A stretch of 64,000 bases of DNA from Rhodoferax sp. BAB1. GTDB lineage: Bacteria > Pseudomonadota > Gammaproteobacteria > Burkholderiales > Burkholderiaceae_C. The stretch covers positions 2,810,001 to 2,874,000 of the forward strand of contig NZ_CP054424.1 in assembly GCF_013334205.1 (NCBI RefSeq), written 5' to 3'. Position numbers and translations under genes: made by a program. Within the stretch, counting starts at the first letter, position 1. Each line of letters starts with the position of its first letter. Under the pieces are notes generated by a model that had not been told where the DNA came from, did no database searches, and worked only from the letters and a program-made list of their open reading frames with translations. This document shows, one piece after another, positions 30,977 to 40,072 of this stretch.

Positions 30977-32314
30977 CTACAGCGCACCGTAGCTGTGCAG
31001 GCCGCTGAGGAACATGTTGACGCCGATGAAGGCGAAGGTGGTCACGCCCAAGCCAGCCAGCGCCCACCAGGAGGCCACTGTACCGCGCAGGCCCTTCATG
31101 AGGCGCATGTGCAGCCAGGCCGCGTAGTTGAGCCAGACGATCAGGGCCCAGGTTTCCTTGGGGTCCCAGCTCCAGTAGCCACCCCAGGCCTCGGCCGCCC
31201 ACAGGGCGCCCAGCACGGTGGCGATGGTGAAGAAGGCAAAACCCACGGCGATGGACTTGTACATCACGTCGTCCAGCACCTCGGGCGCCGGCAGGCGCTC
31301 GGCAATGCGGCGACGCCCCAGCAGGATGCCGCCGACGATCAGCGCCGCGATGATGAAGTAGACCAGCCAGTAGCTGCCGCCGGCGGCAGCCGAGCTCTGG
31401 CGGAAGGCCAGCGGCACGAAACACAGCACGATGCCGAAGATCCACAGCGGGGCCAGCCTGTACCAGCGGACCTTCTGCTGCGCTTCCTGCTGCGCCTGGC
31501 TCTTGATCAGGTAGGCAAAAGCCACCATGGCGGCCAGCGCAAAAGTGCCGTAACCCACGAAGTTGGCCGGCACGTGCAGTTTCATCCACCAGCTCTTGAG
31601 GGCCGGCACCAGGGGCTGGATCTCGTGCGCCTCGCGCACCACGGTGTACCAGAGCAGGAAACCCACGGCCGCGCTGACCACCAGCATGACGAAGGCACCC
31701 ATGCCGCGCGTGCCGTACTGCTGCTCGAAATACAGGTAGAACAGCGCCGTCATCCAGCAGAACAGCACGAAGACCTCGTACAGGTTGCTGACCGGGATGT
31801 GGCCGATGTCCGGGCCGAGCAGGTAGCTCTCATACCAGCGCACCATGGTGCCGATCAGGGCCATGGCCACGGCCACCCAGGTCAGGCGCGAGCCGAGCAG
31901 TTCCATGGTGGCACCCTGCGCCCGGCTGAACATGCCGATCCAGTAGAACACCGTGCTCATGAAAAACAGCACGCTCATCCACAGGATGGCCGACTGGCTG
32001 GACAGGAAGTACTTGAGCCAGAACACACTTTCAGCGCGCGCCAGCTGTCCCTGGTAGGAATAGATACCCAGCAGGGAAAAGGCCGCCACCACCAGCATCA
32101 GCGCGCGCAGCGGCCGCCAGAACCAGCCCAGCGCCACCACCGATGGGATGGCCAGCAGCAGGATGCCCTTCTCGTAGACATCCATGAAGGCGTGGTAGTT
32201 GGCGTAGGCGTAGAGGCCGCCCAGGGTGACGAGGGCAGCGAACAGCCAGTCGAAGAGATTGCGCTTGGCAAAGTAGCCCTCGTTGAGGGTCAGGGTGGTC
32301 GTGGCGGTGTTCAT
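30977..32314 (-). CDS. ccsB: Cytochrome c synthase membrane subunit CcsB
   Basis: CcsA/ResC-type haem handling protein of System II cytochrome c maturation (445 aa). Multiple membrane helices and the haem-binding WWD domain WGGYWSWDPKETWALIVW near residue 375; flanking histidines in KLHVPANFVGYG and WLNYAAWLHMRL. With ResB it exports haem and ligates it to CXXCH motifs. The start at 32314 has AGGAG seven bases upstream; the frame is open to 32467 inside resB, which I do not accept. Confidence 0.95.
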   Translation of the reverse strand: MNTATTTLTLNEGYFAKRNLFDWLFAALVTLGGLYAYANYHAFMDVYEKGILLLAIPSVVALGWFWRPLRALMLVVAAFSLLGIYSYQGQLARAESVFWLKYFLSSQSAILWMSVLFFMSTVFYWIGMFSRAQGATMELLGSRLTWVAVAMALIGTMVRWYESYLLGPDIGHIPVSNLYEVFVLFCWMTALFYLYFEQQYGTRGMGAFVMLVVSAAVGFLLWYTVVREAHEIQPLVPALKSWWMKLHVPANFVGYGTFALAAMVAFAYLIKSQAQQEAQQKVRWYRLAPLWIFGIVLCFVPLAFRQSSAAAGGSYWLVYFIIAALIVGGILLGRRRIAERLPAPEVLDDVMYKSIAVGFAFFTIATVLGALWAAEAWGGYWSWDPKETWALIVWLNYAAWLHMRLMKGLRGTVASWWALAGLGVTTFAFIGVNMFLSGLHSYGAL

Positions 32315-32318
32315 GAGA

Positions 32319-34433
32319 CTACTCCTTGCTAGGCAACAGCTTGTCGCGCAGCTGCTCGAATTCGCGATCGGCATCCAGGGTCTTGCGATTGGACGACAGG
32401 GCCATGCTGGCCTGGGCACCCTGGCCCTGCGGCGTGAGCCAGATCCACAGACGGCGTTCACGCACATAGAGCATGGCGAAAACCCCCAGGATCAGCAGGG
32501 CACAGCCGAGATAGACGATGGTCTTGCCCGGGGCACGCGCCACCTGGAACACGCTGGCCTGCACCTGCTTGAAGTCGGCCAGTTGCAGGGCCATGGGGGC
32601 CGGATAGAAATAGGCATCGCTGAGTGCCAGCACGGCCTGCGTCATGAAGGCCTGGGTGCTTTCGTCGGACACCAGGGGCTTGAGCCCGGCGCGCTCGCGC
32701 GCTACCTGCAGCAACTCGAACAGCGCACCGTTGAGGATGCGCACCAGCATCTCGCCGGCACGTTCACGTTCGGCCTCGGGCACGTTGCCTTCCATGAAAT
32801 CGGCCACGGCCTGCAGACCGCCCGGCGCACGGCTGCCCGGCACGGCTTCGGCGCCAGAGAACAGCACCAGCGCGCGCAAGGCCGAGGCGCTGAGCTGTGG
32901 CAGCAGATCCTTGCGCGAGGGATCGACCACACGCGCGGCATAACGGCGCACGGCCTGGGCCCGCAGGGCCGGATCGGCCAGCGCGGCGCGCAGGCGGAAG
33001 AATTCGTCGGTCGAACCCTGGGCATCCGCCGGCACACGCAGGTAACGATAGGGCTCGGACGGTGTCTCGCGCATGCCCAGCAGGAAGACCGGAACACCGT
33101 CACCCAGCTCGACTGGCAGCATGTAGTTGTGGAATTCGCGCGCCTGGCCAGCCTCGTCGCGCAGCTTATAGCTCACGCTGGGGCCGACATTGCGCTGGGT
33201 CTTGGGCGCATCCGCCTTGTTGGCCGCGCCCAGCCGCTGGTCCAGCGAGGTGCGCAGGTCGACCTTGCGCACGTCCACGCCCGAAGGGCTGTTGGCCGCG
33301 AAATTCTCGACGTTGATCACGCGCAGACCGGTGTACTCCAGCGTCAGCTTCTGGTTACCATTGCTGAGTTGCGAAGTGCCACCGATCACGCCCTCGATCT
33401 CGAAGGGCCGGGTCGCCGCGTTCATGGGCTGGGCCTTGAGCCGCACGGTCGAGCCGCCATCGTCGAAGCTGGACTGGTAGATCTCGATGCCTTTGTAGCT
33501 GGCCGGGTGGTTGACCTCGACCCGGGCCTCCTTCTTTTCGCCGGTGGCCTTGTCGTGGATCACGATCTCGCTGGCGAACAGCTTGGGCATGCCGGTCGAG
33601 TAGTGCTCGACGATGAACTTCTTCAACTCGATGGCAAAGGGCAGGTCCTGCAGCAGGATGCCGTCGGACTGGTTCAGGATGGCCGTCCCCGACTGGGTGC
33701 CCTCGGCCACCAGCAGGTTGCCGCGGAAGGTCGGGTTGCGTTCGCTCAGGCGGTGCTCGGGTTTGACGTCGGCAATCAGGCCGCCACCGTTGTAGACCGT
33801 CTTGCCGCCCCACCACATCTGGGCCCGCACCATGAGGTCACCATCCAGCAACCCCCCGATGCAGACCAGCACGATGGCGCTGTGCGCCGCCAGGTAACCG
33901 ATCTTGTTGGCCGCTCCGGCCTTGGCTGCAACCATCCAACCGGTACCCGCCGGTGTGTCGCGCTGCTGCAGTTTCACCTTCCAGCCCCCGGTGGCCAGCA
34001 GGCGGCCCAGGCGCTGCGCCGCCGCCTCGGGGGCGTCGGGCACGGTAGCCTGCGCCCGATGGTGGAAGGCCTGCAGCGATTGCTCCCGGATGTTTTCCTT
34101 GTAGGCCTTGAGATCGGCCAGGATCTTGGGGGTGTTGCGGGCGATGCACAGGCTGGTGCTGGTCACCAGGAAAGCCAGGATCAGCAGAAACCACCAGGCG
34201 CTGTAGACCGCGTACAGATCCAGCTTGCCAAAGACTTCGGCCCAGAAAGGACCGAACTGGTTGATGTAGTTGTTCAGCGGCTCATGCTGCTTGAGCACGG
34301 TGCCGATGACCGAGGCAATGCAGATCACCGTCAGCAGCGAGATGGAAAAACGCATCGACGACAGCAACTCCACCGCCGCACGCAGGGTGCGGGAGGATGC
34401 GGGCAGTTCCAGGCCCTGGGTGGAGATGGTCAT
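32319..34433 (-). CDS. resB: Cytochrome c biogenesis protein ResB
   Basis: Large System II partner of CcsB (704 aa). Three N-terminal membrane helices (LRAAVELLSSMRFSISLLTVI; WWFLLILAFLVTSTSLCIARN; IGYLAAHSAIVLVCIGGLLDG), a long periplasmic domain, and a final helix TIVYLGCALLILGVFAMLYV before a cytosolic tail. Start MTISTQG at 34433 matches the usual N-terminus of close relatives as I recall them. Four bases separate it from ccsB. A strong terminator lies only about 30 bp upstream of the ATG. Confidence 0.94.
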   Translation of the reverse strand: MTISTQGLELPASSRTLRAAVELLSSMRFSISLLTVICIASVIGTVLKQHEPLNNYINQFGPFWAEVFGKLDLYAVYSAWWFLLILAFLVTSTSLCIARNTPKILADLKAYKENIREQSLQAFHHRAQATVPDAPEAAAQRLGRLLATGGWKVKLQQRDTPAGTGWMVAAKAGAANKIGYLAAHSAIVLVCIGGLLDGDLMVRAQMWWGGKTVYNGGGLIADVKPEHRLSERNPTFRGNLLVAEGTQSGTAILNQSDGILLQDLPFAIELKKFIVEHYSTGMPKLFASEIVIHDKATGEKKEARVEVNHPASYKGIEIYQSSFDDGGSTVRLKAQPMNAATRPFEIEGVIGGTSQLSNGNQKLTLEYTGLRVINVENFAANSPSGVDVRKVDLRTSLDQRLGAANKADAPKTQRNVGPSVSYKLRDEAGQAREFHNYMLPVELGDGVPVFLLGMRETPSEPYRYLRVPADAQGSTDEFFRLRAALADPALRAQAVRRYAARVVDPSRKDLLPQLSASALRALVLFSGAEAVPGSRAPGGLQAVADFMEGNVPEAERERAGEMLVRILNGALFELLQVARERAGLKPLVSDESTQAFMTQAVLALSDAYFYPAPMALQLADFKQVQASVFQVARAPGKTIVYLGCALLILGVFAMLYVRERRLWIWLTPQGQGAQASMALSSNRKTLDADREFEQLRDKLLPSKE

Positions 34434-34461
34434 GGCGGTAGTGGCGGTGATCTGCAACAAG

Positions 34462-34493
34462 AAAAAAGGCGGGTCTTCATGCAAAGACCCGCC
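34462..34493 (-). terminator. Intrinsic terminator between cytochrome c4 gene and resB
   Basis: GGCGGGTCTT-tgcatg-AAGACCCGCC, a perfect 10-bp stem on the minus strand, followed by TTTTTT. It should end the cytochrome c4 transcript, 28 bases before the resB ATG. Confidence 0.88.
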
Positions 34494-34615
34494 TGGGTAG
34501 GAGTGCTTGGGGACTGCAGGGTTCCGTCAGCGGGCGTTTAGCCGGCATTGTGAACCAAACATCATCCGCGGCTTATTCATACCGGGATAACCGGGCAGGA
34601 TGTCGGTGTATTGCC

Positions 34616-35236
34616 TTAACGCAGGCCGGCAACGTAATCCGACACCGCCTTGATCTCGCGATCATTCATCTTGGCGGCGACCTGGCTCATCTGCACGCTG
34701 TTCTTGCGCACGCCGTCACGGAAGGACACCAGCTGGGCACTGGTGTAGTCGGCATGCTGGCCGCTCAGCCGCGGGTACTGGGCCGGAATGCCGGCGCCAT
34801 TGGGACTGTGGCAGCCAGCGCAGGCGGCAATCTGGCGATCGGGGATGCCACCGCGGTAGATGCGCTCACCCAGGGTCACCAGATCCTTGTCCTTGGCAAA
34901 ACCGGGCTTGGCCTTCTGGGACACGAGCCAGGCGCTGATGTTCTTCATGTCCTCGTCGCTGAGCACGGCAGCAAAGCCCTTCATCACGGCGCTGTTGCGC
35001 TTGCCGGACTTGAACTCCTGCAGCTGCTTGACGAGGTACTCCGGGTGCTGCTGGGACAACTTGGGGTTGGCGGCGATGGCGGAGTTGCCGTCGGCGCCAT
35101 GGCAGGCCGCGCAGACCGCGGTGTACTTGGTTTCGCCCTGCGCCAGATCAGGCTTGGCCGGCGCCTTGGCGTCCTGGGCTGCAAGGGCGGGCGCTGCCAG
35201 CACGGCAGCCAACATCAGGGGAGCAAGCAACTTCAT
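34616..35236 (-). CDS. Dihaem cytochrome c4
   Basis: Periplasmic electron carrier (206 aa) with a signal peptide (MKLLAPLMLAAVLAAPALAA) and two class I haem sites, CAACH at residues 42-46 and CAGCH at 139-143, each domain having a downstream methionine ligand candidate (e.g. AVMKGFA, NSVQMSQVA). It likely feeds cytochrome oxidase and is itself matured by the adjacent resB-ccsB products. The frame is open further upstream but the signal peptide fixes the start. Confidence 0.93.
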   Translation of the reverse strand: MKLLAPLMLAAVLAAPALAAQDAKAPAKPDLAQGETKYTAVCAACHGADGNSAIAANPKLSQQHPEYLVKQLQEFKSGKRNSAVMKGFAAVLSDEDMKNISAWLVSQKAKPGFAKDKDLVTLGERIYRGGIPDRQIAACAGCHSPNGAGIPAQYPRLSGQHADYTSAQLVSFRDGVRKNSVQMSQVAAKMNDREIKAVSDYVAGLR

Positions 35237-35252
35237 GGTGGTTCGGGTGTGG

Positions 35253-35286
35253 TTGGAGCAAAACAGCCCGATTCTACAATGCAGGT
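35253..35286. promoter_or_regulatory. Overlapping divergent promoters of cytochrome c4 gene and engB
   Basis: The decamer ATTCTACAAT (35271-35280) contains TACAAT on the plus strand, with TTGGAG 16 bp upstream at 35253-35258, and TAGAAT on the minus strand facing the cytochrome gene. The plus-strand promoter would start RNA near 35287, just before the ATG at 35309. Confidence 0.5.
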
Positions 35287-35308
35287 CCGGGCACTCCACC
35301 AATACTCC

Positions 35309-36012
35309 ATGACCCCCCCTCCAAAACTGCCGCCGCGGCCCGCCAGAGCGGCAAGCCCGCCCCTCCCAGCCCGCAAGCCGTCCAGGCCCTGGGCTGGCTG
35401 CACACGGCCCGTTTCCTGACCACCGCGCCGGAGCTGCACTTTCTGCCCGCCCTGGACGTGCCGGAAATCGCCTTTGTCGGCCGCTCCAATGCCGGCAAGT
35501 CCACCTGCATCAACACCCTGACGCAGCAGAACCAGCTGGCCTTCGCCTCCAAGAAGCCCGGCCGCACCCAGCACATCAACCTGTTCGCCCTGGGCAAACA
35601 GGGTGTCACCGATGCCGTGCTGACCGACCTGCCGGGCTACGGTTACGCCGCCGTGCCCAAGCAGGACAAGATCCGCTGGCAGCAGGTCATGGCCAATTAC
35701 CTGGTCACGCGTGAAAACCTGAAGGCCATCGTGCTGATGTGCGACCCGCGCCACGGCCTGACCGAGCTGGACCAGGTCCTGCTGGAGGTGGTGCGCCCGC
35801 GTGTCGAGGAAGGCCTGAAATTCCTGGTCATCCTGACCAAGGCCGACAAGCTCACCCGCAGTGAAGGGGCCAAGGCCCTGTCCATCATGAAGCTGCAGGC
35901 CGGCGGCGGCGAGGTGCGCCTGTTCTCGGCCACCAAACGCACCGGCATCGAGGACGTGGCCACGCTGCTGTGGCAATGGGCCCATCCGGACAGCCCCCCA
36001 GCGAGCGCATGA
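35309..36012 (+). CDS. engB: Ribosome-biogenesis GTPase EngB/YsxC, apparent N-terminal frameshift
   Basis: GTPase needed for 50S subunit assembly. Motifs G1 GRSNAGKST, G3 DLPGYGYA, G4 TKAD are intact. The first usable in-frame start is a GTG at 35458, which would remove conserved residues ahead of the P-loop (ARFLTTAPELHFLPALDVPE). The natural start is the ATG at 35309, followed by a run of seven C at 35313-35319; reading it needs eight C. With one more base the protein reads MTPPSKTAAAARQSGKPAPP and continues into LGWLHTARFLTTAPEL, giving about 234 aa. Either one C was lost in sequencing, or the gene is disrupted or slips. Domain and reading frame after 35320 are secure. Confidence 0.9.
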
Positions 36013-36917
36013 TCCAGACCTGGTTGCAGCCGCTGCCGCATGGCATCACCCTGAGTTGCCGCGCCACCGGTGAACGCGGCCGCCCGGTGCTGCTGTTCCT
36101 GCATGGTTTCCCGGAGGCCGCTTTTGTCTGGGACGAACTGCTGGAGCACTACGCCCGGCCCGAACACGGCGGCTACCGTTGCGTGGCGCCCAATCTGCGT
36201 GGCTACGAGCGCTCCAGCGCCCCGGCCGAGGTGGCAGCCTACCGCGCCAAGCACCTGGTGCAGGACATCGCGGCGCTGATCGCCATCGAATCCCCGCAGG
36301 CGCCGCTGGCCTGCCTGGTCGCGCACGACTGGGGTGGCGCCGTAGCCTGGAACCTGGCCAACCAGCTGCCCCAGCTGAGCCAGAAACTGGCCATCATCAA
36401 CTCGCCACACCCCGGAACCTTCCTGCGGGAGTTGCAGCGCAACCCGAAACAGCAGGCCGCCAGCGCCTACATGAACTTCCTGATCCGGCCTGACGCCGAG
36501 AAGCTGCTGGCCGAGAACGACTACCGCCGCCTCTGGGACTTCTTCCTTGGCATGGGGGCCGGAACCGGCGGGTTTGGCTGGCTCACCGAAGCGATGAAAG
36601 CACGCTACCGCGCCGTCTGGGACCAGGGCCTGAGCGGCGGCTGCAACTACTACCGCGCCTCCCCGTTGCGTCCGCCGCGTGCGGGAGACCCGGCCGCCAG
36701 CAGCATTGAACTGCCACGCGAGATGATCACCATCACCCTGCCGACGCTGGTGCTCTGGGGCCTGGGCGATACCGCCCTGCCACCGGAACTCATCGAGGGT
36801 CTGGACGATTACATCCCGCAGCTCACGCTGGAGACCGTGCCCGATGCCACGCACTGGATCGTGCATGAACAGCCGCAGCGGGTGATCGCCTCGCTGCAGA
36901 AATTCCTGGCTCAATAG
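36009..36917 (+). CDS. Alpha/beta hydrolase (epoxide-hydrolase-like)
   Basis: 302 aa. Oxyanion HGFPE near residue 35, nucleophile elbow HDWGG near 105 with aspartate as nucleophile, acid in WGLGDTALP and catalytic histidine in DATHWIVHE, followed by EQPQRV as in epoxide hydrolases and haloalkane dehalogenases. The Asp nucleophile excludes a simple esterase; the cap-domain tyrosines would decide between the two classes. ATGA overlap with engB and 7-bp tail overlap with the convergent acyltransferase gene. Substrate unknown. Confidence 0.85.
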   Translation: MIQTWLQPLPHGITLSCRATGERGRPVLLFLHGFPEAAFVWDELLEHYARPEHGGYRCVAPNLRGYERSSAPAEVAAYRAKHLVQDIAALIAIESPQAPLACLVAHDWGGAVAWNLANQLPQLSQKLAIINSPHPGTFLRELQRNPKQQAASAYMNFLIRPDAEKLLAENDYRRLWDFFLGMGAGTGGFGWLTEAMKARYRAVWDQGLSGGCNYYRASPLRPPRAGDPAASSIELPREMITITLPTLVLWGLGDTALPPELIEGLDDYIPQLTLETVPDATHWIVHEQPQRVIASLQKFLAQ

Positions 36918-37774
36918 ACCGGGGGTTCACCCGCCGGACGGGTCTTGAAACGTTTGTGCACCCAGTAATATTGCGAGGGCATGGTGTTGATGACGCCCTC
37001 CAGCCAGCGGTTCATGTAGGCCGTGTCAGCTTCCACGTCGCTGCCCGGATAGTCGCGCCAGGCCGGGTGTACCTCGATGTCATAACCCTGCGGCGTGATG
37101 CGCGCCGTCACCGGCACCACCTTGGCACGCCCCAGGCGGGCAAAACGCGGCAGCGAAGGCACGGTGGCGGCGGGCACACCATAAAAGGGCACGAAGATCG
37201 ATTCCTCGGGCCCGAAATTCATGTCGGACAAGAGATAGAGCAGCGCGCCTTCACGCAAGGCGGCGATCAGCGCCTTGACACCCTGGTCCCGGTAAAAGAG
37301 CTGCAGGTTGCCAAAACGCCGGCGCCCGTCGTGCAGCCACTGGTCCACGGCCTCGCTGCGCTGGGGCGTGTAGATGCTGACCATGGGCCGGCCGATCTGG
37401 TGATTGATCGCCGTGCCCGCAGCGTCGAGCCCGAAAAAATGCGGCGCAAAGATGACGGTCGGCTCCTGGCCCTGCAGCTCCTGCACCGCGCCGACGATGC
37501 GCAGTCGCCCACGCAGCACGTCGACCGGGCCATTCCACAACCACGAACGATCGAACCAGGCCTGGGCGAAATAGACAAAACACTCCAGAGCCCAGCGGCG
37601 GCGCTGGGCCAGCGGGTGCTGCGGAAAACACAGGGCGAGATTGCGCATCACCACGCGACGCCGCGGCACGGCCAGCACATACAGCACCCAGCCCACCAGC
37701 GTGCCCAGCGCCCGCACCCAGCCCAGGGGCAGGCGAGCGATCCATCGCATGAAAAGAACGCCCGGGTGCGCCAT
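36911..37774 (-). CDS. LpxL/HtrB-family lipid A acyltransferase (HX4D type)
   Basis: Inner-membrane late acyltransferase (287 aa). One N-terminal hydrophobic segment (LGTLVGWVLYVLAV), catalytic HX4D in FAPHFFGLDAAG near residue 130, and conserved LSDMNFGPEESIFVPFYGVPAA and SQYYWVHKRFKTRP at the end. It probably adds a secondary acyl chain to Kdo2-lipid IVA. Its ATG overlaps by one base the stop of a second, diverged paralogue. Confidence 0.9.
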   Translation of the reverse strand: MAHPGVLFMRWIARLPLGWVRALGTLVGWVLYVLAVPRRRVVMRNLALCFPQHPLAQRRRWALECFVYFAQAWFDRSWLWNGPVDVLRGRLRIVGAVQELQGQEPTVIFAPHFFGLDAAGTAINHQIGRPMVSIYTPQRSEAVDQWLHDGRRRFGNLQLFYRDQGVKALIAALREGALLYLLSDMNFGPEESIFVPFYGVPAATVPSLPRFARLGRAKVVPVTARITPQGYDIEVHPAWRDYPGSDVEADTAYMNRWLEGVINTMPSQYYWVHKRFKTRPAGEPPVY

Positions 37775-38604
37775 CACAGTTTCTCCTGCCGCGGCTGTTT
37801 GTAGCGGGCATAACCCCAGAGGTACTGCCCCGGGCAGGCGGTAATGACCTGCTCCATGGCGGCGTTGATGGCGGTGGCGGCAGCTACCGGGTCCTGCGGC
37901 AACTCGGCCCCCAGCGGCCGGGCATGCACCCGGTAGCCCCGGCCCCATGACAGGCGCTCGCCCCAGACCAGCAGAACGGCCGCACCGGTCTGCTGCGCCA
38001 GGCGGGCCGACAGTGTCATGGTGTAGGCATCGCGCGCAAAAAACGGGGCCCAGACACCCAGCCCATTCGGCGGCACCTGGTCAGGCAACAGGCCCACCGA
38101 CTGTCCCTGGCGCAGCGCCTTGATCAGTTGCTTGACCCCGGCCAGCGTGGTGGGCGCGGTCTGCAGATGGGGGCGCTGGCGCGCCGTGGCCACCAGTTGA
38201 CGCAGCGCCGGTTGACGCGAAGGGCGAAACAGGACGGTGATGGGCTGCGTAGCGCCAAAACGCGCGGCATAGTCCTGGGCCGTCACCTCGAAGCTGCCCA
38301 TGTGAGGCGTCAGGAACACGATGCCCTGTCCCGCGGCCAGCGCCTGCTCGACGTAGCCCGCCCCCTCCCAGCTCACAGGCACGGGGCGCCCGAACCACAG
38401 GCGCGGCAATTCCGCCACCAGTTGCCCGGCCTGGCCCACGGCGCCACGGCACTGCCGCCAGGCCAGGCCGGCTTGTGCGCAATTCGCCAGAAAACGCCGC
38501 CGGTAGGTCGGCGACAGGGCAAATACCAGCCAGCCCAGGCCCCAGCCGATACCGTGCAAGAGCCACAAAGGCAACCAGGACAGGACGCGAAACAGCGTGA
38601 TCAT
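37774..38604 (-). CDS. LpxL/HtrB-family lipid A acyltransferase (HX4E type)
   Basis: Second acyltransferase (276 aa) of the same family: N-terminal membrane helix (LPLWLLHGIGWGLGWLVFAL), catalytic HX4E in LTPHMGSFEVTA near residue 100, LLPDQVPPNGLGVWAPFF and the closing PGQYLWGYARYKQPR. The glutamate in the motif is common in this subgroup. Tandem paralogues suggest the primary and secondary acylations of lipid A are split between them. Which is LpxL and which LpxM cannot be decided here. Confidence 0.9.
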   Translation of the reverse strand: MITLFRVLSWLPLWLLHGIGWGLGWLVFALSPTYRRRFLANCAQAGLAWRQCRGAVGQAGQLVAELPRLWFGRPVPVSWEGAGYVEQALAAGQGIVFLTPHMGSFEVTAQDYAARFGATQPITVLFRPSRQPALRQLVATARQRPHLQTAPTTLAGVKQLIKALRQGQSVGLLPDQVPPNGLGVWAPFFARDAYTMTLSARLAQQTGAAVLLVWGERLSWGRGYRVHARPLGAELPQDPVAAATAINAAMEQVITACPGQYLWGYARYKQPRQEKL

Positions 38605-38774
38605 TCGGATAAAATACGGGCGTCGCCGAGTTACGGAACTACTTGCAGGGCGACAGGCACGGACTGCCCCGCAAAGGGATCGATTGTGCCGTCATTCATG
38701 ACACCTCTGCTAAAGCGTTCGCCGAAGCTCCCAGCCCAGGCAACGCGCCTGACAAACATTTTGGAGTTTATTCA
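38605..38774 (+). promoter_or_regulatory. metK promoter and long structured leader
   Basis: A TAAAAT at 38610-38615 suggests RNA starts near 38622, giving a leader of about 150 nt. It contains GTCGCC/GGCGAC pairing (38622-38627 with 38649-38654) enclosing AGTT-acgg-AACT, a GTCA-ttca-TGAC hairpin at 38691-38702, and CAGGC-aacgc-GCCTG at 38737-38751, 12 bases before the GGAG ribosome-binding site. It may be a regulatory leader; I do not recognise it as a known SAM or SAH riboswitch. Confidence 0.45.
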
Positions 38775-39956
38775 ATGGCGAACGATTACCTCTTCACTTC
38801 CGAGTCCGTTTCCGAAGGCCATCCCGACAAGGTCTCCGACCAGGTCTCCGATGCCATCCTGGACGCGATCTTCAAGCAGGACCCGCGCAGCCGCGTGGCC
38901 GCCGAGACCCTGTGCAACACCGGTCTGGTGGTGCTGGCCGGCGAGATCACGACCAACGCGCACGTGGACTACATCCAGGTCGCACGCGACACCATCAAGC
39001 GCATCGGCTACGACAACACGGAATACGGCATCGACTACAAGGGTTGCGCCGTGCTCGTGGCCTACGACAAGCAGTCCAACGACATCGCCCAGGGCGTGGA
39101 CCACGCCAGCGACGACCACCTCAACATCGGCGCTGGCGACCAGGGCCTGATGTTCGGCTACGCCTGCGACGAAACCCCGGCGCTGATGCCTGCGCCCATC
39201 CACTATGCGCACCGCCTGGTCGAGCGCCAGGCCCAGCTGCGCAAGGACGGCCGCCTGCCCTTCCTCCGTCCCGACGCCAAGAGCCAGGTGACCATGCGCT
39301 ACGTGGACGGCAAGCCGCACAGCATCGACACCGTGGTGTTGTCCACCCAGCACAGCCCGGACCAGAGCGAGACCCCGACCAAGCTCAAGGCCAGCTTCTA
39401 CGAAGCCGTGATCGAGGAGATCATCAAGCCCGTGCTGCCCAAGGAATGGCTCAAGGACACCAAGTACCTGGTCAACCCCACCGGCCGCTTCGTCGTCGGT
39501 GGCCCCCAGGGTGACTGCGGCCTGACCGGTCGCAAAATCATCGTCGACACCTACGGCGGCGCCTGCCCCCACGGTGGCGGCGCTTTCTCGGGCAAGGACC
39601 CGTCCAAGGTGGACCGTTCCGCCGCCTACGCCACGCGTTATGTGGCCAAGAACATCGTGGCCGCCGGCCTGGCCAAGAAGTGCCAGATCCAGGTGGCCTA
39701 CGCCATTGGCGTGGCCAAGCCCATGAACATCACGGTCAACACCATGGGCACCGGCGTGATCTCCGACGAGAAGATCGCCGCCCTGGTGGCCGAACACTTC
39801 GACCTGCGTCCCAAGGGCATCATCCTGATGCTGGACCTGCTGCGCCCGATCTACGAGAAGTCGGCCGCCTACGGTCACTTTGGTCGTGAAGAGCCGGAGT
39901 TCACGTGGGAACGGACCGACAAGGCCCAGGCGCTGCGTGCAGCGGCCGGGCTGTAA
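38775..39956 (+). CDS. metK: S-adenosylmethionine synthase
   Basis: Makes SAM from methionine and ATP; homotetramer (393 aa). Signatures [20 protein letters not shown] at the N-terminus, [16 protein letters not shown], and the P-loop-like [19 protein letters not shown] are all present. Start has GGAG nine bases upstream; the frame is open upstream through the leader but this is not conserved protein. Confidence 0.97.
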   Translation: MANDYLFTSESVSEGHPDKVSDQVSDAILDAIFKQDPRSRVAAETLCNTGLVVLAGEITTNAHVDYIQVARDTIKRIGYDNTEYGIDYKGCAVLVAYDKQSNDIAQGVDHASDDHLNIGAGDQGLMFGYACDETPALMPAPIHYAHRLVERQAQLRKDGRLPFLRPDAKSQVTMRYVDGKPHSIDTVVLSTQHSPDQSETPTKLKASFYEAVIEEIIKPVLPKEWLKDTKYLVNPTGRFVVGGPQGDCGLTGRKIIVDTYGGACPHGGGAFSGKDPSKVDRSAAYATRYVAKNIVAAGLAKKCQIQVAYAIGVAKPMNITVNTMGTGVISDEKIAALVAEHFDLRPKGIILMLDLLRPIYEKSAAYGHFGREEPEFTWERTDKAQALRAAAGL

Positions 39957-39999
39957 GCACGGCACGCGCATAGCGCGTCCTGGGCCTTGCGGCGAAGGC

Positions 40000-40020
40000 T
40001 GACTTTGCATCGCGAAGTCA
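40000..40020. repeat. Inverted repeat between metK and the GT9 gene
   Basis: TGACTT-tgcatcgcg-AAGTCA in the 116-bp gap downstream of metK, within GC-rich flanks that can extend pairing. No T-run follows, so it is not a standard terminator. Confidence 0.4.
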
Positions 40021-40072
40021 AGGCGCGCAGCGCCGGCCGTAGCCACAAGGCATCGAGAACAAGGAAACTCAC

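Noticed and set aside
38643..38774. Longer N-terminus for MetK
   Set aside because: In-frame but unlike MetK proteins, which begin at [18 protein letters not shown]; the segment forms the structured leader.
38605..38774. SAM-II or SAH riboswitch
   Set aside because: The expected conserved core sequences were not found; only simple hairpins are visible.
39957..40072. metK terminator
   Set aside because: Hairpins are present but no T-run; cannot support an intrinsic terminator.
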